From positions 43,190,327 through 43,254,326 of the forward strand of contig NC_065545.1 in assembly GCF_932294415.1 (NCBI RefSeq): a stretch of DNA of 64,000 nt, read 5' to 3'. Source of the stretch: Quercus robur (lineage: Eukaryota; Streptophyta; Magnoliopsida; Fagales; Fagaceae). Below the pieces are notes generated by a model that was not told where the DNA came from, searched no databases, and saw only the letters and a program-made list of their open reading frames with translations. Below, piece after piece: positions 23,886 through 33,377 of the stretch (position 1 is its first letter; each line of letters starts with the position of its first letter). The translations under genes and the position numbers were made by a program.

Positions 23886-24599
23886 TTTCAGAAATTTTTT
23901 TCAGGGTGATCATCAAGAAACTCGAATTATACAAAATCTAATGAATAGAGTACTTCATTTATTGACAAAAAGAAGAAGAAGAAGAAGAAGAAACACACAC
24001 AAATACATAGAATCTTACAATTTCCTTCTACAAATTTTCTTATTTTGAAATCATTGTGTAATAATCTTATTATCAAAGCCGCAAGCTATGTCTTTTTCAA
24101 AATTTTAGTTAAATGAAATTTTTCTTGGGTTTTTTTTCTTTTGTTTATAAGGGCCTAATATATTGTTAAGTAGACCAAAGTTTAAGGACAAAGTTTGGAA
24201 ACAAATTTAGTTGTGGCCTAAGGTTACAACTCTCATTAAACAAATTAACATGACTATTTATTTTGAAAATCTAAGTGTTGAATTGCAAAATTTTTATGTT
24301 ATTAAAACACATCAAATTTCATTCCAATCAAATGTTATTTACTATTCGATCCATAACCTATTTATTTTTTATGTATAATTTTTTAAACTACAAAAACTCG
24401 AAATTCATATCCAATAAAAAAAAAAATATTGAATGAAGTTGTAACCTTAGTCTACAATAAAATTTGTTGTCAAACTTTGTTCAAAGTGTAATTATGTTGG
24501 GCTTAAAATGGAGCCACAAGTGAATAGGCTAGAGACGAATTTATATCTTAGATAATAAAAAAACAATAAGGTTGAGATGAAAAAATTATTTTGTTTCAA

Positions 24600-24735
24600 T
24601 TGCAATCAATTATCCAAATCATTATCAATAGATACAAAATTTGACCATAGGTCAAGCCATAGAAGCTCCAACCTTGATACAAGACAGAACCTTAACTTGG
24701 TTTTTGTAACTATTAGATTAAAGGATAAAATTTGG
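24600..24735 (+). repeat. Dispersed repeat, direct partner of 32300-32430
   Basis: The motifs AATCAT(T/C)ATCCAAATCATTA, TACAAAATTTGACCA and GAACCTTAACTTGG / GAATCTTAACTTAGG occur in the same order at 32300-32430. A piece also recurs at about 23735-23775. Non-coding; the class is not recognised. Confidence 0.55.
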
Positions 24736-25495
24736 CTACAAACTTGATTGTAGACAATGGCTACAACTCCACTTAATATATTTTTATTGGATGTGAATTT
24801 TGATAGATCTATTATTAGATTACATTTTCTTATTATATCCCCGTGCTTGCAAAATTTATAAAAAATCAAAGACCAATAACTATAGATTGAATAATAAATA
24901 AAATCTGATTGGCATGAAATTTTAAATGTGTATTAAAAACATTTAAAAAAAATGCAATCCAATGGTTATATTTTAAAAATACGTATTTGTGTTAATTTTT
25001 TAAGTAAGAGTTGTAGCTTTAGACTATAACCAAGTTTGTACCCAAACTTTGTCCTATTTAGAATTTCAAAATATTTAGTCATATTAATTTTTTTAGTGGA
25101 AGTTGTAGCCTTAGGCAATAACCAAGTCTGTAGCCAAAAATTTTCCTAGATTAATATATTTTTTTTTTGATAAAGCTCCTAGATTAAATTAGATTAGATT
25201 AACATTGATTCTAAAAAAAAGATTTGATTTATCATATATGGCAATAACAAATACTTTTTATTTTCTCAAACCTTTTATTCCTTATCAATTATGTCAAGGA
25301 AGTGGAATACATATAAATTAGTGCACTAATAAAATGTTTTTCACATTTATAGACCCTACCTTTTAGAACTAATTAAAAGTCTTATTTAAAAAAATGTGTA
25401 AGGAAGTTTAACTGAAAAAAGGTATAAAAATAAATAAATGAATAAACAAAGAATGGTAAAAAGTTAATGGAGTATTTGATGAGATTAATAGTGGA

Positions 25496-26249
25496 TGTAG
25501 GGACACGATTCTCAAGCGGCCTAACAATGACGTTGGGCTCGCGCGTGATGGATCCCTCACAATAATATTTGTAGAGAGTGGGCTTGAAAGGCTAGAGTTG
25601 GGTCACGGGGCGTTAGTATAGGCCGGACCTTAGATAAACTTAGACTAGAAAAGGCTTCAGTCCGGATATCTAAGCCCATTAACTTTATAAATTGAGGGAT
25701 AGTGCTCCTCGGATCCTGTCCGAGGAGCACTAGTGTTTTTCTCCGGTTATCCGTCGATGGGTTTTCCATGGTGGAACGCGTATACTATCCGGGCATTCTC
25801 ATTCCTGGAGTTTTTTCCAGGAAGTGAGATGGGGATCCTCTCCTTCGTTACCTAACGTTTTCTTTTATACTAGCCTACGTTCGTTGTCCCTCGTCCACGT
25901 GTAGGGTCAGTTTTTCCAGGACTGATACTTGTCCCGTCAATCCCATCCCAGCATTGTTGGGCATGGTTAATAAAGCCCAAGAATCTGGTTCTGTCAGGTG
26001 CAATGTCATGTCAATGAGGGGTATTAAGGACAATTTTCCTGAGATATTTTTCTGATCTTTTAAGTTTGCTTGTATGCCACTTTCCTCAAGGAGACTTTGG
26101 GTCTGCCGAGGACTAAGCTGTCCTCGGCCGTATCTTCGGGCCCCTTTGGGCTTAATATTTTTGGGCTTGGGCCCTGGCCTCCTTCAGTTTGGGGTCTGTG
26201 AACTCCCCATAAGCGAGCGGGACGAGCCCACAAACTATTGTGCCCCACA
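25496..26249 (-). repeat. 3' LTR of element 2 (left copy)
   Basis: It starts TGTAGGGACACGATTCTC and ends TGTGCCCCACA on the + strand. It is almost identical to 31101-31854. It contains a perfect inverted pair around GTGCTCCTCGG / CCGAGGAGCAC at about 25700-25730. Confidence 0.9.
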
Positions 26250-26266
26250 TTAGCCCCTCAAAACCC
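26250..26266 (-). other. Polypurine tract of element 2
   Basis: Read on the minus strand this is GGGTTTTGAGGGGCTAA, a purine-rich stretch ending at the start of the element's 3' LTR. This is the expected position for second-strand priming. Confidence 0.6.
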
Positions 26267-26559
26267 TGCTGTCCAACGTCTTGGTTGGAAAGGTGGGTTT
26301 TGGCAATATCAAGCCTTTATTGCGGTTCATTCAATTCAGTCCTTAATCAACGTTTGCGACTCTTCACTTCCCCGAGGAATGCGCCGGTCTACAAGACGTT
26401 CCCTCAATTTGCGCACGTTGCCATTATGCCGTTTGGTTATCTGAAGCGTGCCTTTAATATTTTCCCATTTACGAGACCTCCCAGATCTAACGGTTACTGA
26501 TGGCGTGGGAGAACGAAACGGCGCGTTCTTCTTTATAGATTTCCCTGGGGATCTGATCG

Positions 26560-27430
26560 TGGTATATATCCTTTTCTTCGTTCCCTATATAAAGAGAGAA
26601 GATAAGGCGATTTTCTCATATCTGAATCCCTCAGGCCCTTCTCAAAATTCACTTCTTCCATCTGGTTATTCCCTATCCCCTAATACATCCGCCATAGTAG
26701 TCAGCCATGAATAAACCCTTTATCTCCCAGAAACGCCATGTCCTAATAAAACTTGAGATGGCTCGGTCGGGGCAAGGGTGGCGGAGACTCAAGATTTGCC
26801 TCCCCACTCTTTTAGCCAAAATCCGAAGCAGGGACTCGTCACATCTCACTTCCGGTGTGACTGAGTCGAAAACCTCCCTTGTCATCTCCATCCGCTCTCT
26901 CATGAGCATACCTAATATGGCTCCAGTGTGCTAAGAGTTAGGATTGAGGCAGGGACTAAACGCCCTTGCTTCTTCCTCTCTTTGTTCACTGGCGCCATCC
27001 TTTGATTCCCCTTCTCCCTCTTTTGCTCATTTTTATTTTCTTCATCTCTTCCCTCTTCTTCTCCTCCTTCTTGCTCATGTCCTCCATCTTCTTTTCCCTT
27101 TGCCCTCCTCAGCGACAAGAGCTTGCTGAAGTGCTTCCATGTGTTCCAATTCTTCTTCCTTCTCCTTCCCCTTTTCTATATAAGGTTCTTCTCCTAATAT
27201 GAGCAGTACTGAGGCAGAGATTTTAGAGAGACTTTGAAGACGAGTCTAAAGGACATCTGACGGTTTACTTATCTGTATTATGGATGTTATTACTGATTTA
27301 GCAGTTCATTTTTTTTGTATAGGCTTGTTTAAGCCCTTCTTTGTACGTTGTAATAATTTTTTATATTAATAAAAGTTACTGTTATTCCATTTCGCATGTT
27401 CTGTTTATTTGTTTTAATAAATTTGCAAGC
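26560..27430 (+). other. Plus-strand module A of element 2 (antisense to the element)
   Basis: A TATA-like CCCTATATAAAGAGAG lies at about 26581. It is followed within about 120 bases by an ATG (26707) and short open frames. A segment with CACTCTTTTAGCCAAAATCC then follows, then a C/T-rich stretch and a second TATA-like TCTATATAAGG at about 27174. Poly(A)-like AATAAAAG is near 27368. A similar but diverged arrangement is found at about 28520-29170 (module B). I do not recognise a protein. Confidence 0.35.
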
Positions 27431-27771
27431 ACTGCTCGGTACAATAGTATAGCATTTGAATCAATGATAACTAAGGCTACAATACTCGCTAATAAAAAGA
27501 CACCATAATAACTTTAACAAAATTATTATTCGACATAACAATCCGACCAGTGAGGAACGAGACTTACCTTAAAATTAGTCGAGATGGGGACTAAGTGTTC
27601 AATAAGGTGTAAGAAGTAGTTATCCGAGGACATGTCACCTCTCAATGAACAATTTCCTTAGGCTAACGATCATCAATTCGTTTCGCCATCTTCTTAACAC
27701 ACTGGCCTTAACTTTTTCCCGTATTTGAGCCGAGAAACTTCTCCATCCGAGCAGTTGATTTCCCAAAAGGC

Positions 27772-28178
27772 CTGAGTCCGAGGACTTCGCAAGGCCTGGG
27801 TTTCACTTAAAACTTATGCTTTTTCTTTTATGTACTTGGCTTCCCCTAGATTTGAGTCCGAGGACCATGCAAGCCCTAGGTTCTGTCCAAAACCTCTATG
27901 TCTTTGGTTTCCCCATAGGCTTGAGTCCGAGGATCATACAAGTCCCAGGTTCTGTCCAAGACTTTTATGTCTTTGGTTTCCCCATAGGCTTGAGTCCGAG
28001 GATCATACAAGTCCCAGGTTCTGTCCGAGACTTTTATGTCTTTGGTTTCCCCATAGGCTTGAGTCCGAGGATCATACAAGTCCCAGGTTCTGTCCAAGAC
28101 TTTTATGTCCTTGGTTTCCCCATAGGCTTGAGTCCGAGGACCGTACAAGTCCTAGGTTCTGTCCAAAACTCTTCGAGT
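27772..28178 (+). repeat. Minisatellite array 1 of element 2: 69-bp units
   Basis: The anchor GAGTCCGAGGA recurs at 69-bp spacing for the last four units (near 27924, 27993, 28062 and 28131), with two more diverged units before them. Because 69 is a multiple of 3, frames stay open through the array on both strands; these are not taken as genes. The unit core (TAGGCTTGAGTCCGAGGA ... AGGTTCTGTCC) is the same as in array 2. Confidence 0.9.
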
Positions 28179-28519
28179 TCAGATTCTCCCTTTCATCAGG
28201 CATTTCATAAGGCGCCGAGCAGGGGTTGTCCTCGGCAACGGCTATTTCTCAGTGTGGGCCGCAGTCCCTGGGCCCTCACGCAGAGCGGGCCTGGGCCGCG
28301 AATCCACTCAGCCCATGAATTAAGAGATATTTCTGCAACCTCTGGCCACGCGGTACTCTCTGACGTCACCGTGATCGAGGTGCGCCTTTACGAGGCTTCT
28401 TTAATCTTGGGGTTGCAGTTGATGTTGGAAGTTGAGCCAGAACCCCTTTTGTCTGTAGCGTTCCTTGGGACGCCGCGTGAGTTGACTGCCATCACCTTGT
28501 CTTTTCAAATAAATGGGAG

Positions 28520-29175
28520 GGAGAGAAAGTTGATTTATATACGCACAAATCCTTCAGTTTTCTCCCATATCACAGCTTCCATATCCGGAACTCTCCTCCC
28601 TTAACACAACATGTTTAAGGCAAGGGTTGGGAAGAAAGAACTTTCTCCGCCGCAGATGCATCGTGCCTTCATGAGACTCAGAATAGTGCGGCATGGGCAC
28701 AGGAAGCATAGGTTCAAGAGAATACTCCATTTCGACCGAGGGGGAAGGGTGTCTTTCCCTCTTTTAGTCAAAATCCGAAGCAAGTTCTGTTCATGCCAGG
28801 ATTTTGGTATGTCAGAAGAAAGATTTTCCGCCATCAGCGCCTCTGCTTTGCGGCAGGCGAATATTTAGAGAAAGCCCCTCCACTTCCAACTCCCTGCACC
28901 TTTCCTTCAACGGTGTCAGGCTTAAGTTGGATCTCTTTTGCTGTTTGAGTTGTGGGCATGTGAAAGCATTGAGGAAGGACAAGGTCTTGGGGCTGTAGCC
29001 AACCTCTCCTCTGACCTACTTCCTCAGCTTCACTTTATTCTCTTGTATCTTCCTTTCTTTTCGGTTATGTAATGAGCTTTGACGCAAACTGATTCCAGCT
29101 TTTCATTGTACGCTGTACTATTTCTTTGTTTTAGTGATAATGGAAATCTCTTTACTTGTTTTGGATACTGTTCCT
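28520..29175 (+). other. Plus-strand module B of element 2 (antisense to the element)
   Basis: TATA-like ATTTATATACGC at about 28532 is followed by a CTTCCATATCC leader and an ATG at 28611. Then comes CCCTCTTTTAGTCAAAATCC and GAAGCA, matching the corresponding segment in module A. The minus-strand readings LLRILTKRG here and LLRILAKRV in module A show that the two modules are homologous. No product is recognised. Confidence 0.4.
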
Positions 29176-29452
29176 TTGACTACACTACTTTGTGAGTGAG
29201 TGTGCCCCATGCGTGTGTTTCTTTCAGAATATTTAGAGCAAAATAGTTTGAAACATAATCTAGCTCACTCCAATTTATCAATATTACCAAGCATTATATC
29301 GATAATTCATAGTAAATCAAACTTAGGAAACTAACCGGGATAACAGTTGAATATTCTGTGATAAGCGCGTGAACATCGTCCAAGGCTGATAATCTCGAAA
29401 TAATCCATCCGAGCAATCGACTGGGAAGTACGGAACTCCGATGGTGCTTTCG

Positions 29453-30842
29453 TGTACTTGGTTTCCTCGTAGGCTTGGGTCCGAGGACCATACAAGGCCT
29501 AGGTTCCGTCCAAAACTTACGGTTTTTATTTTGTGTACTTGGTTTCCCCATAGGCTTGGGTCCGAGGACCATGCAAGGCCTTGGTTCTGTCCAAAACTTG
29601 TAAGATTTCTTTTTTGTACTTGGTTTCCCCATAGGCTTGGGTCCGAGGACCATGCAAGGCCTTGGTTCTGTCCAAAACTTGTAAGATTTCTTTTTTGTAC
29701 TTGGTTTCCCCATAGGCTTGGGTCCGAGGACCATGCAAGGCCTTGGTTCTGTCCAAAACTTGTAAGATTTCTTCTTTTGTACTTGGTTTCCACATAGGCT
29801 TGGGTCCGAGGACCATGCAAGGCCTTGGTTCTGTCCAAAACTTGTAAGATTTCTTTTTTGTACTTGGTTTCCCCATAGGCTTGGGTCCGAGGACCATGCA
29901 AGGCCTTGGTTCTATCCAAAACTTGTAAGATTTCTTTTTTGTACTTGGTTTTCCCATAGGCTTGGGTCCGAGGACCATGCAAGGCCTTGGTTCTGTCCAA
30001 AACTTGTAAGATTTCTTCTTTTGTACTTGGTTTCCCCATAGGCTTGGGTCCGAGGACCATGCAAGGCCTTGGTTCTGTCCAAAACTTGTAAGATTTCTTT
30101 TTTGTACTTGGTTTCCCCATAGGCTTGGGTCCGAGGACCATGCAAGGCCTTGGTTCTGTCCAAAACTTGTAAGATTTCTTCTTTTGTACTTGGTTTCCCC
30201 ATAGGCTTGGGTTCGAGGACCATGCAAGGCCTTGGTTCTGTCCAAAACTTGTAAGATTTCTTTTTTTGTACTTGGTTTCCCCATAGGCTTGGGTCCGAGG
30301 ACCATGCAAGGCCTTGGTTCTGTCCAAAACTTGTAAGATTTCTTTTTTTTGTACTTGGTTTCCCCATAGGCTTGGGTCCGAGGACCATGCAAGGCCTTGG
30401 TTCTGTCCAAAACTTGTAAGATTTCTTTTTTGTACTTGGTTTCCCCATAGGCTTGGGTCCGAGGACCATGCAAGGCCTTGGTTCTGTCCAAAACTTGTAA
30501 GATTTCTTCTTTTGTACTTGGTTTCCCCATAGGCTTGGGTCCGAGGACCATGCAAGGCCTTGGTTCTGTCCAAAACTTGTAAGATTTCTTCTTTTGTACT
30601 TGGTTTCCCCATAGGCTTGGGTCCGAGGACCATGCAAGGCCTTGGTTCTGTCCAAAACTTGTAAGATTTCTTTTTTTGTACTTGGTTTCCCCATAGGCTT
30701 GGGTCCGAGGACCATGCAAGGTCTTGGTTCTGTCCAAAACTTGTAAGATTTCTTTTTTTTGTACTTGGTTTCCCTATAGGCTTGGGTCCGAGGACCATGC
30801 AAGGCCTTGGTTCTGTCCAAAACTTGTAAGATTTCTTGTTTG
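29453..30842 (+). repeat. Minisatellite array 2 of element 2: about 17 units of about 82 bp
   Basis: Units of the form GTACTTGGTTTCCCCATAGG followed by CTTGGGTCCGAGGACC, CAAGGCCTTGGTTCTGTCC and AAAACTTGTAAGATTTC repeat about 17 times, each ending in a T-run of 6-8. They are nearly identical except for the T-run (TTTTTT, TTCTTTT, TTTTTTTT) and scattered single changes. Unit-length differences of one to three bases shift the frame, so long overlapping open frames exist on the minus strand in all three phases (longest 29323-30999, 558 codons). Confidence 0.95.
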
Positions 30843-31080
30843 TAGTCTTTTCTCTATAGTTATTTATTTTTCGAAGGTTAGCCCCTGGGCCAGGGAGGGG
30901 AGAGCTGGCTCGAGGCCGGAAGCCCCTAGAGCTGCCCGCTCCGTTAGCAGTGCAAGGCGTAGCCCCTAGCAGAAGTTTATGGCGGAGCAACAACTGCACG
31001 TCGCCGGAGATGAGAAAGACTCGTGAATCTCTGCTTGCTAGAGAGCTGACTTATGCGCCACTCGCGCCAACGCGCAAGCC

Positions 31081-31100
31081 TTCCCATAGACGGCGCCAAT
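31081..31100 (-). other. Primer binding site of element 2
   Basis: Read on the minus strand it is ATTGGCGCCGTCTATGGGAA, immediately after the CCCTACA end of the right LTR. This sets the orientation of the element as minus and links it to element 1. Confidence 0.8.
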
Positions 31101-31854
31101 TGTAGGGACACGATTCTCAAGCGGCCTAACAATGACGTTGGGCTCGTGCGTGATGGATCCCTCACAATAATATTTGTAGAGAGTGGGCTTGAAAGGCTAG
31201 AGTTGGGTCACGGGGCGTTAGTACAGGCCGGACCTTAGATAAACTTAGACTAGAAAAGGCTTCAGTCCGGATATCTAAGCCCATTAACTTTATAAATTGA
31301 TGGATAGTGCTCCTCGGATCCTGTCCGAGGAGCACTAGTGTTTTTCTCCGGTTACCCGTCGATGGGTTTTCCATGGTGGAACGCGTATACTATCCGGGCA
31401 TTCTCATTCCTGGAGTTTTTTCCAGGAAGTGAGATGGGGATCCTCTCCTTCGTTACCTAACGTTTTCTTTTATACTAGCCTACGTTCGTTGTCCCTCGTC
31501 CACGTGTAGGGTCAGTTTTTCCAGGACTGATACTTGTCCCGTCAATCCCATCCCAGCATTGTTGGTAATGGTTAATAAAGCCCAAGAATCCGGTTCTGTC
31601 AGGTGCAATGTCATGTCAATGAGGGGTATTAAGGACAATTTCCCCGAGATATTTTTCTGATCTTTTAAGTTTGCTTGTATGCCATTTTCCTCAAGGAGAC
31701 TTTGGGTCTGCCGAGGACCAAGCTGTCCTCGGCCGTATCTTCGGGCCCCTTTGGGCTTAATATTTTTGGGCTTGGGCCCTGACCTCCTTCAGTTTGGGGT
31801 CTGTGAACTCCCCATAGGCGAGCGGGACGAGCCCACAAACTATTGTGCCACACA
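31101..31854 (-). repeat. 5' LTR of element 2 (right copy)
   Basis: It is nearly identical to 25496-26249 and is followed by the target duplication GTGGA. Differences seen by eye include one transition near 31145 and a short cluster around 31565. Confidence 0.9.
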
Positions 31855-31904
31855 GTGGACATTTAAGGGCATATTTATTTAGCAATTTTGGGATAACATT
31901 TATT

Positions 31905-32030
31905 ATTAGCTCATAGCAAACAAATCAATAACAAAGTTAAGGTTCAAGTTTTTAGAAGGGAACTTCATATATATATACACTTAGATTAGATTAGAGTAGA
32001 ATTTTTATCTTGTATAAAAAAATAAAAGTT
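31905..32030 (+). mobile_element. SINE-like repeat copy
   Basis: AAGGTTCAAGTTTTTAGAAG, followed by ATACACTTAGATTAGATTAG and AGTAGAATTTTTATCTTGTA and an A-rich tail, matches 62060-62165. The GGTTCAAG is a box-B-like Pol III motif. The tail is A-rich, as expected for a SINE. Confidence 0.55.
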
Positions 32031-32210
32031 GAGATGGACAAATCATTTTCGTGTGTTCTAATAAGTATTACTGTTTACTAAATAAATAAAAAAATAGGGA
32101 TGTTTATCCCACATTGGTTGTGTGTATTAAGTGTTTGCTGTTTATAACCCCAGTCTACAACTACAAACAACTACAAAAGGACTTAACTTTTATAGTTGTA
32201 CTCTGATTAT

Positions 32211-32300
32211 GTAATGTATTATAAACCCGGTTTAAAACATTATTATTACTATTTTCGTGTGTGTTCTAATAAGTATTACTGTTTACTCAAAAAAAAATTT
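32211..32300 (+). repeat. 88-bp repeat, inverted partner of 22482-22570
   Basis: GTAATGTATTATAAACCCGG followed by TTTAAAACAT and GTTCTAATAAGTATTACTG matches the reverse complement of 22482-22570. The two lie about 9.7 kb apart, with element 2 between them. Confidence 0.75.
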
Positions 32301-32654
32301 GTGCCCATTGAAATCAATCATCCAAATCATTATCAATAAATACAAAATTTGACCACATGTCAAGTATGAAAACTCTAACCACGAGACATGATAGAATCTT
32401 AACTTAGGCTTTTGCAACTATATATAGTATTAGATTAGGAGATTAGATTAGATTAGATACTCTCTCAATGATCTAGTTTTCAATGTCTTTCATGAGAGTC
32501 TCCAAATCCATCGGCAAGTCAAGTTAATTTTACCTATGTTATTTTTATGAGTCTGGACCTTATCTCCTCTCCTCTTGGACAAGCATGCATAACAAACACC
32601 CAACCGTGAAATTTAAGTAGAATGCGCTGTGAGAGTTATAAGCAACTAATTACA

Positions 32655-33015
32655 GTTTGTCATGTCAAAGTTCAATGATATTCGGGAAGATAAGTAATCC
32701 TTCAGACTTGGCTATAGACAAAAAAAGGAAAAGAAAAAAAAAAAAAAAAAAAAGACAACTTTTCAATTTGCTAATGTGGTAGATTATTAGTGGCCGGTAA
32801 AAAAAAAGTGATATTAAAAGTAAGCTCAAATGAACACCAATAAAAGTTAATTTTTGATCTTTTAACTTCTTGTCAAAGTTCCATGATATTTTGAAAGATT
32901 ACATGTATCCTTGAGACTGTCAAAACTTTTCACATTTGCTAATATGGTAAATTATTAGTGATTAATAAAAAAAAATAATTTTAATAGTATGTTAGGATAA
33001 AAATCAATAACAACT
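32655..33015 (+). repeat. Diverged tandem duplication upstream of the 4CL-like gene
   Basis: Two blocks of about 180-200 bp repeat the same order: AAAGTTC(A/C)ATGATATT, a CCTT(C/G)AGACT segment, CTTTTCA(A/C)..TTTGCTAAT(G/A)TGGTA, then ATTATTAGTG and an A-run. They start near 32667 and 32875. The region ends about 350 bp before the next ATG and could contribute to its promoter. Confidence 0.6.
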
Positions 33016-33377
33016 TACAAAGTCAAATATAGTGAATAATGTTATGAATATTTTTTGTGCATCTAACATTGGTCGTTGAAAAAGAAAAAATGGAGACAAC
33101 TTTTAGTTTTGAATTTGATTGAAGCGGTTGCTCAATGCTATTTTTGAAAATTGCACTTCCCCAATTCTTAAAAAAGTTGGAGCTATCTGTGTCCGTTTCC
33201 GTGAGTTGTAATAAACGATTATTTGTCTCTGACTTCTTCTCCGCGCCACATATGAATGAACGTGTAACAAATATAGCCTATTTCTGGTTCACTCTTGTTA
33301 GTTTTATACTGCCATGCCATATGATGGAGAATGAGAGCCAAACCAAACAAAACTAAACTAGTGGAATTCAAAAAACA

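Larger units (their letters stand above)
25496..31854 (-). mobile_element. Large non-autonomous LTR retrotransposon (element 2), reverse orientation, young
   Basis: The two 754-bp LTRs (25496-26249 and 31101-31854) differ at about a dozen sites by eye, which indicates a recent insertion. A 5-bp target duplication GTGGA flanks them (25491-25495 and 31855-31859). The PBS lies beside the right LTR on the minus strand (31081-31100), so the element reads right to left. A purine-rich tract (complement of ttagcccctcaaaaccc) lies beside the left LTR. No gag or pol was recognised in the 4.8-kb interior. Instead it contains two minisatellite arrays, each paired with a plus-strand TATA-containing module. 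It is related to element 1 by PBS, LTR terminus and repeat unit. Confidence 0.9.

Noticed and set aside
27816..28604. 262-codon plus-strand open frame over array 1
   Set aside because: The 69-bp unit is a multiple of 3 and free of stops, so frames on both strands stay open by construction.
29323..30999. 558-codon minus-strand open frame as a protein-coding gene
   Set aside because: It is made almost entirely of the 82-bp minisatellite, other phases of the same strand are also open, and there is no known domain. Kept as an observation only.
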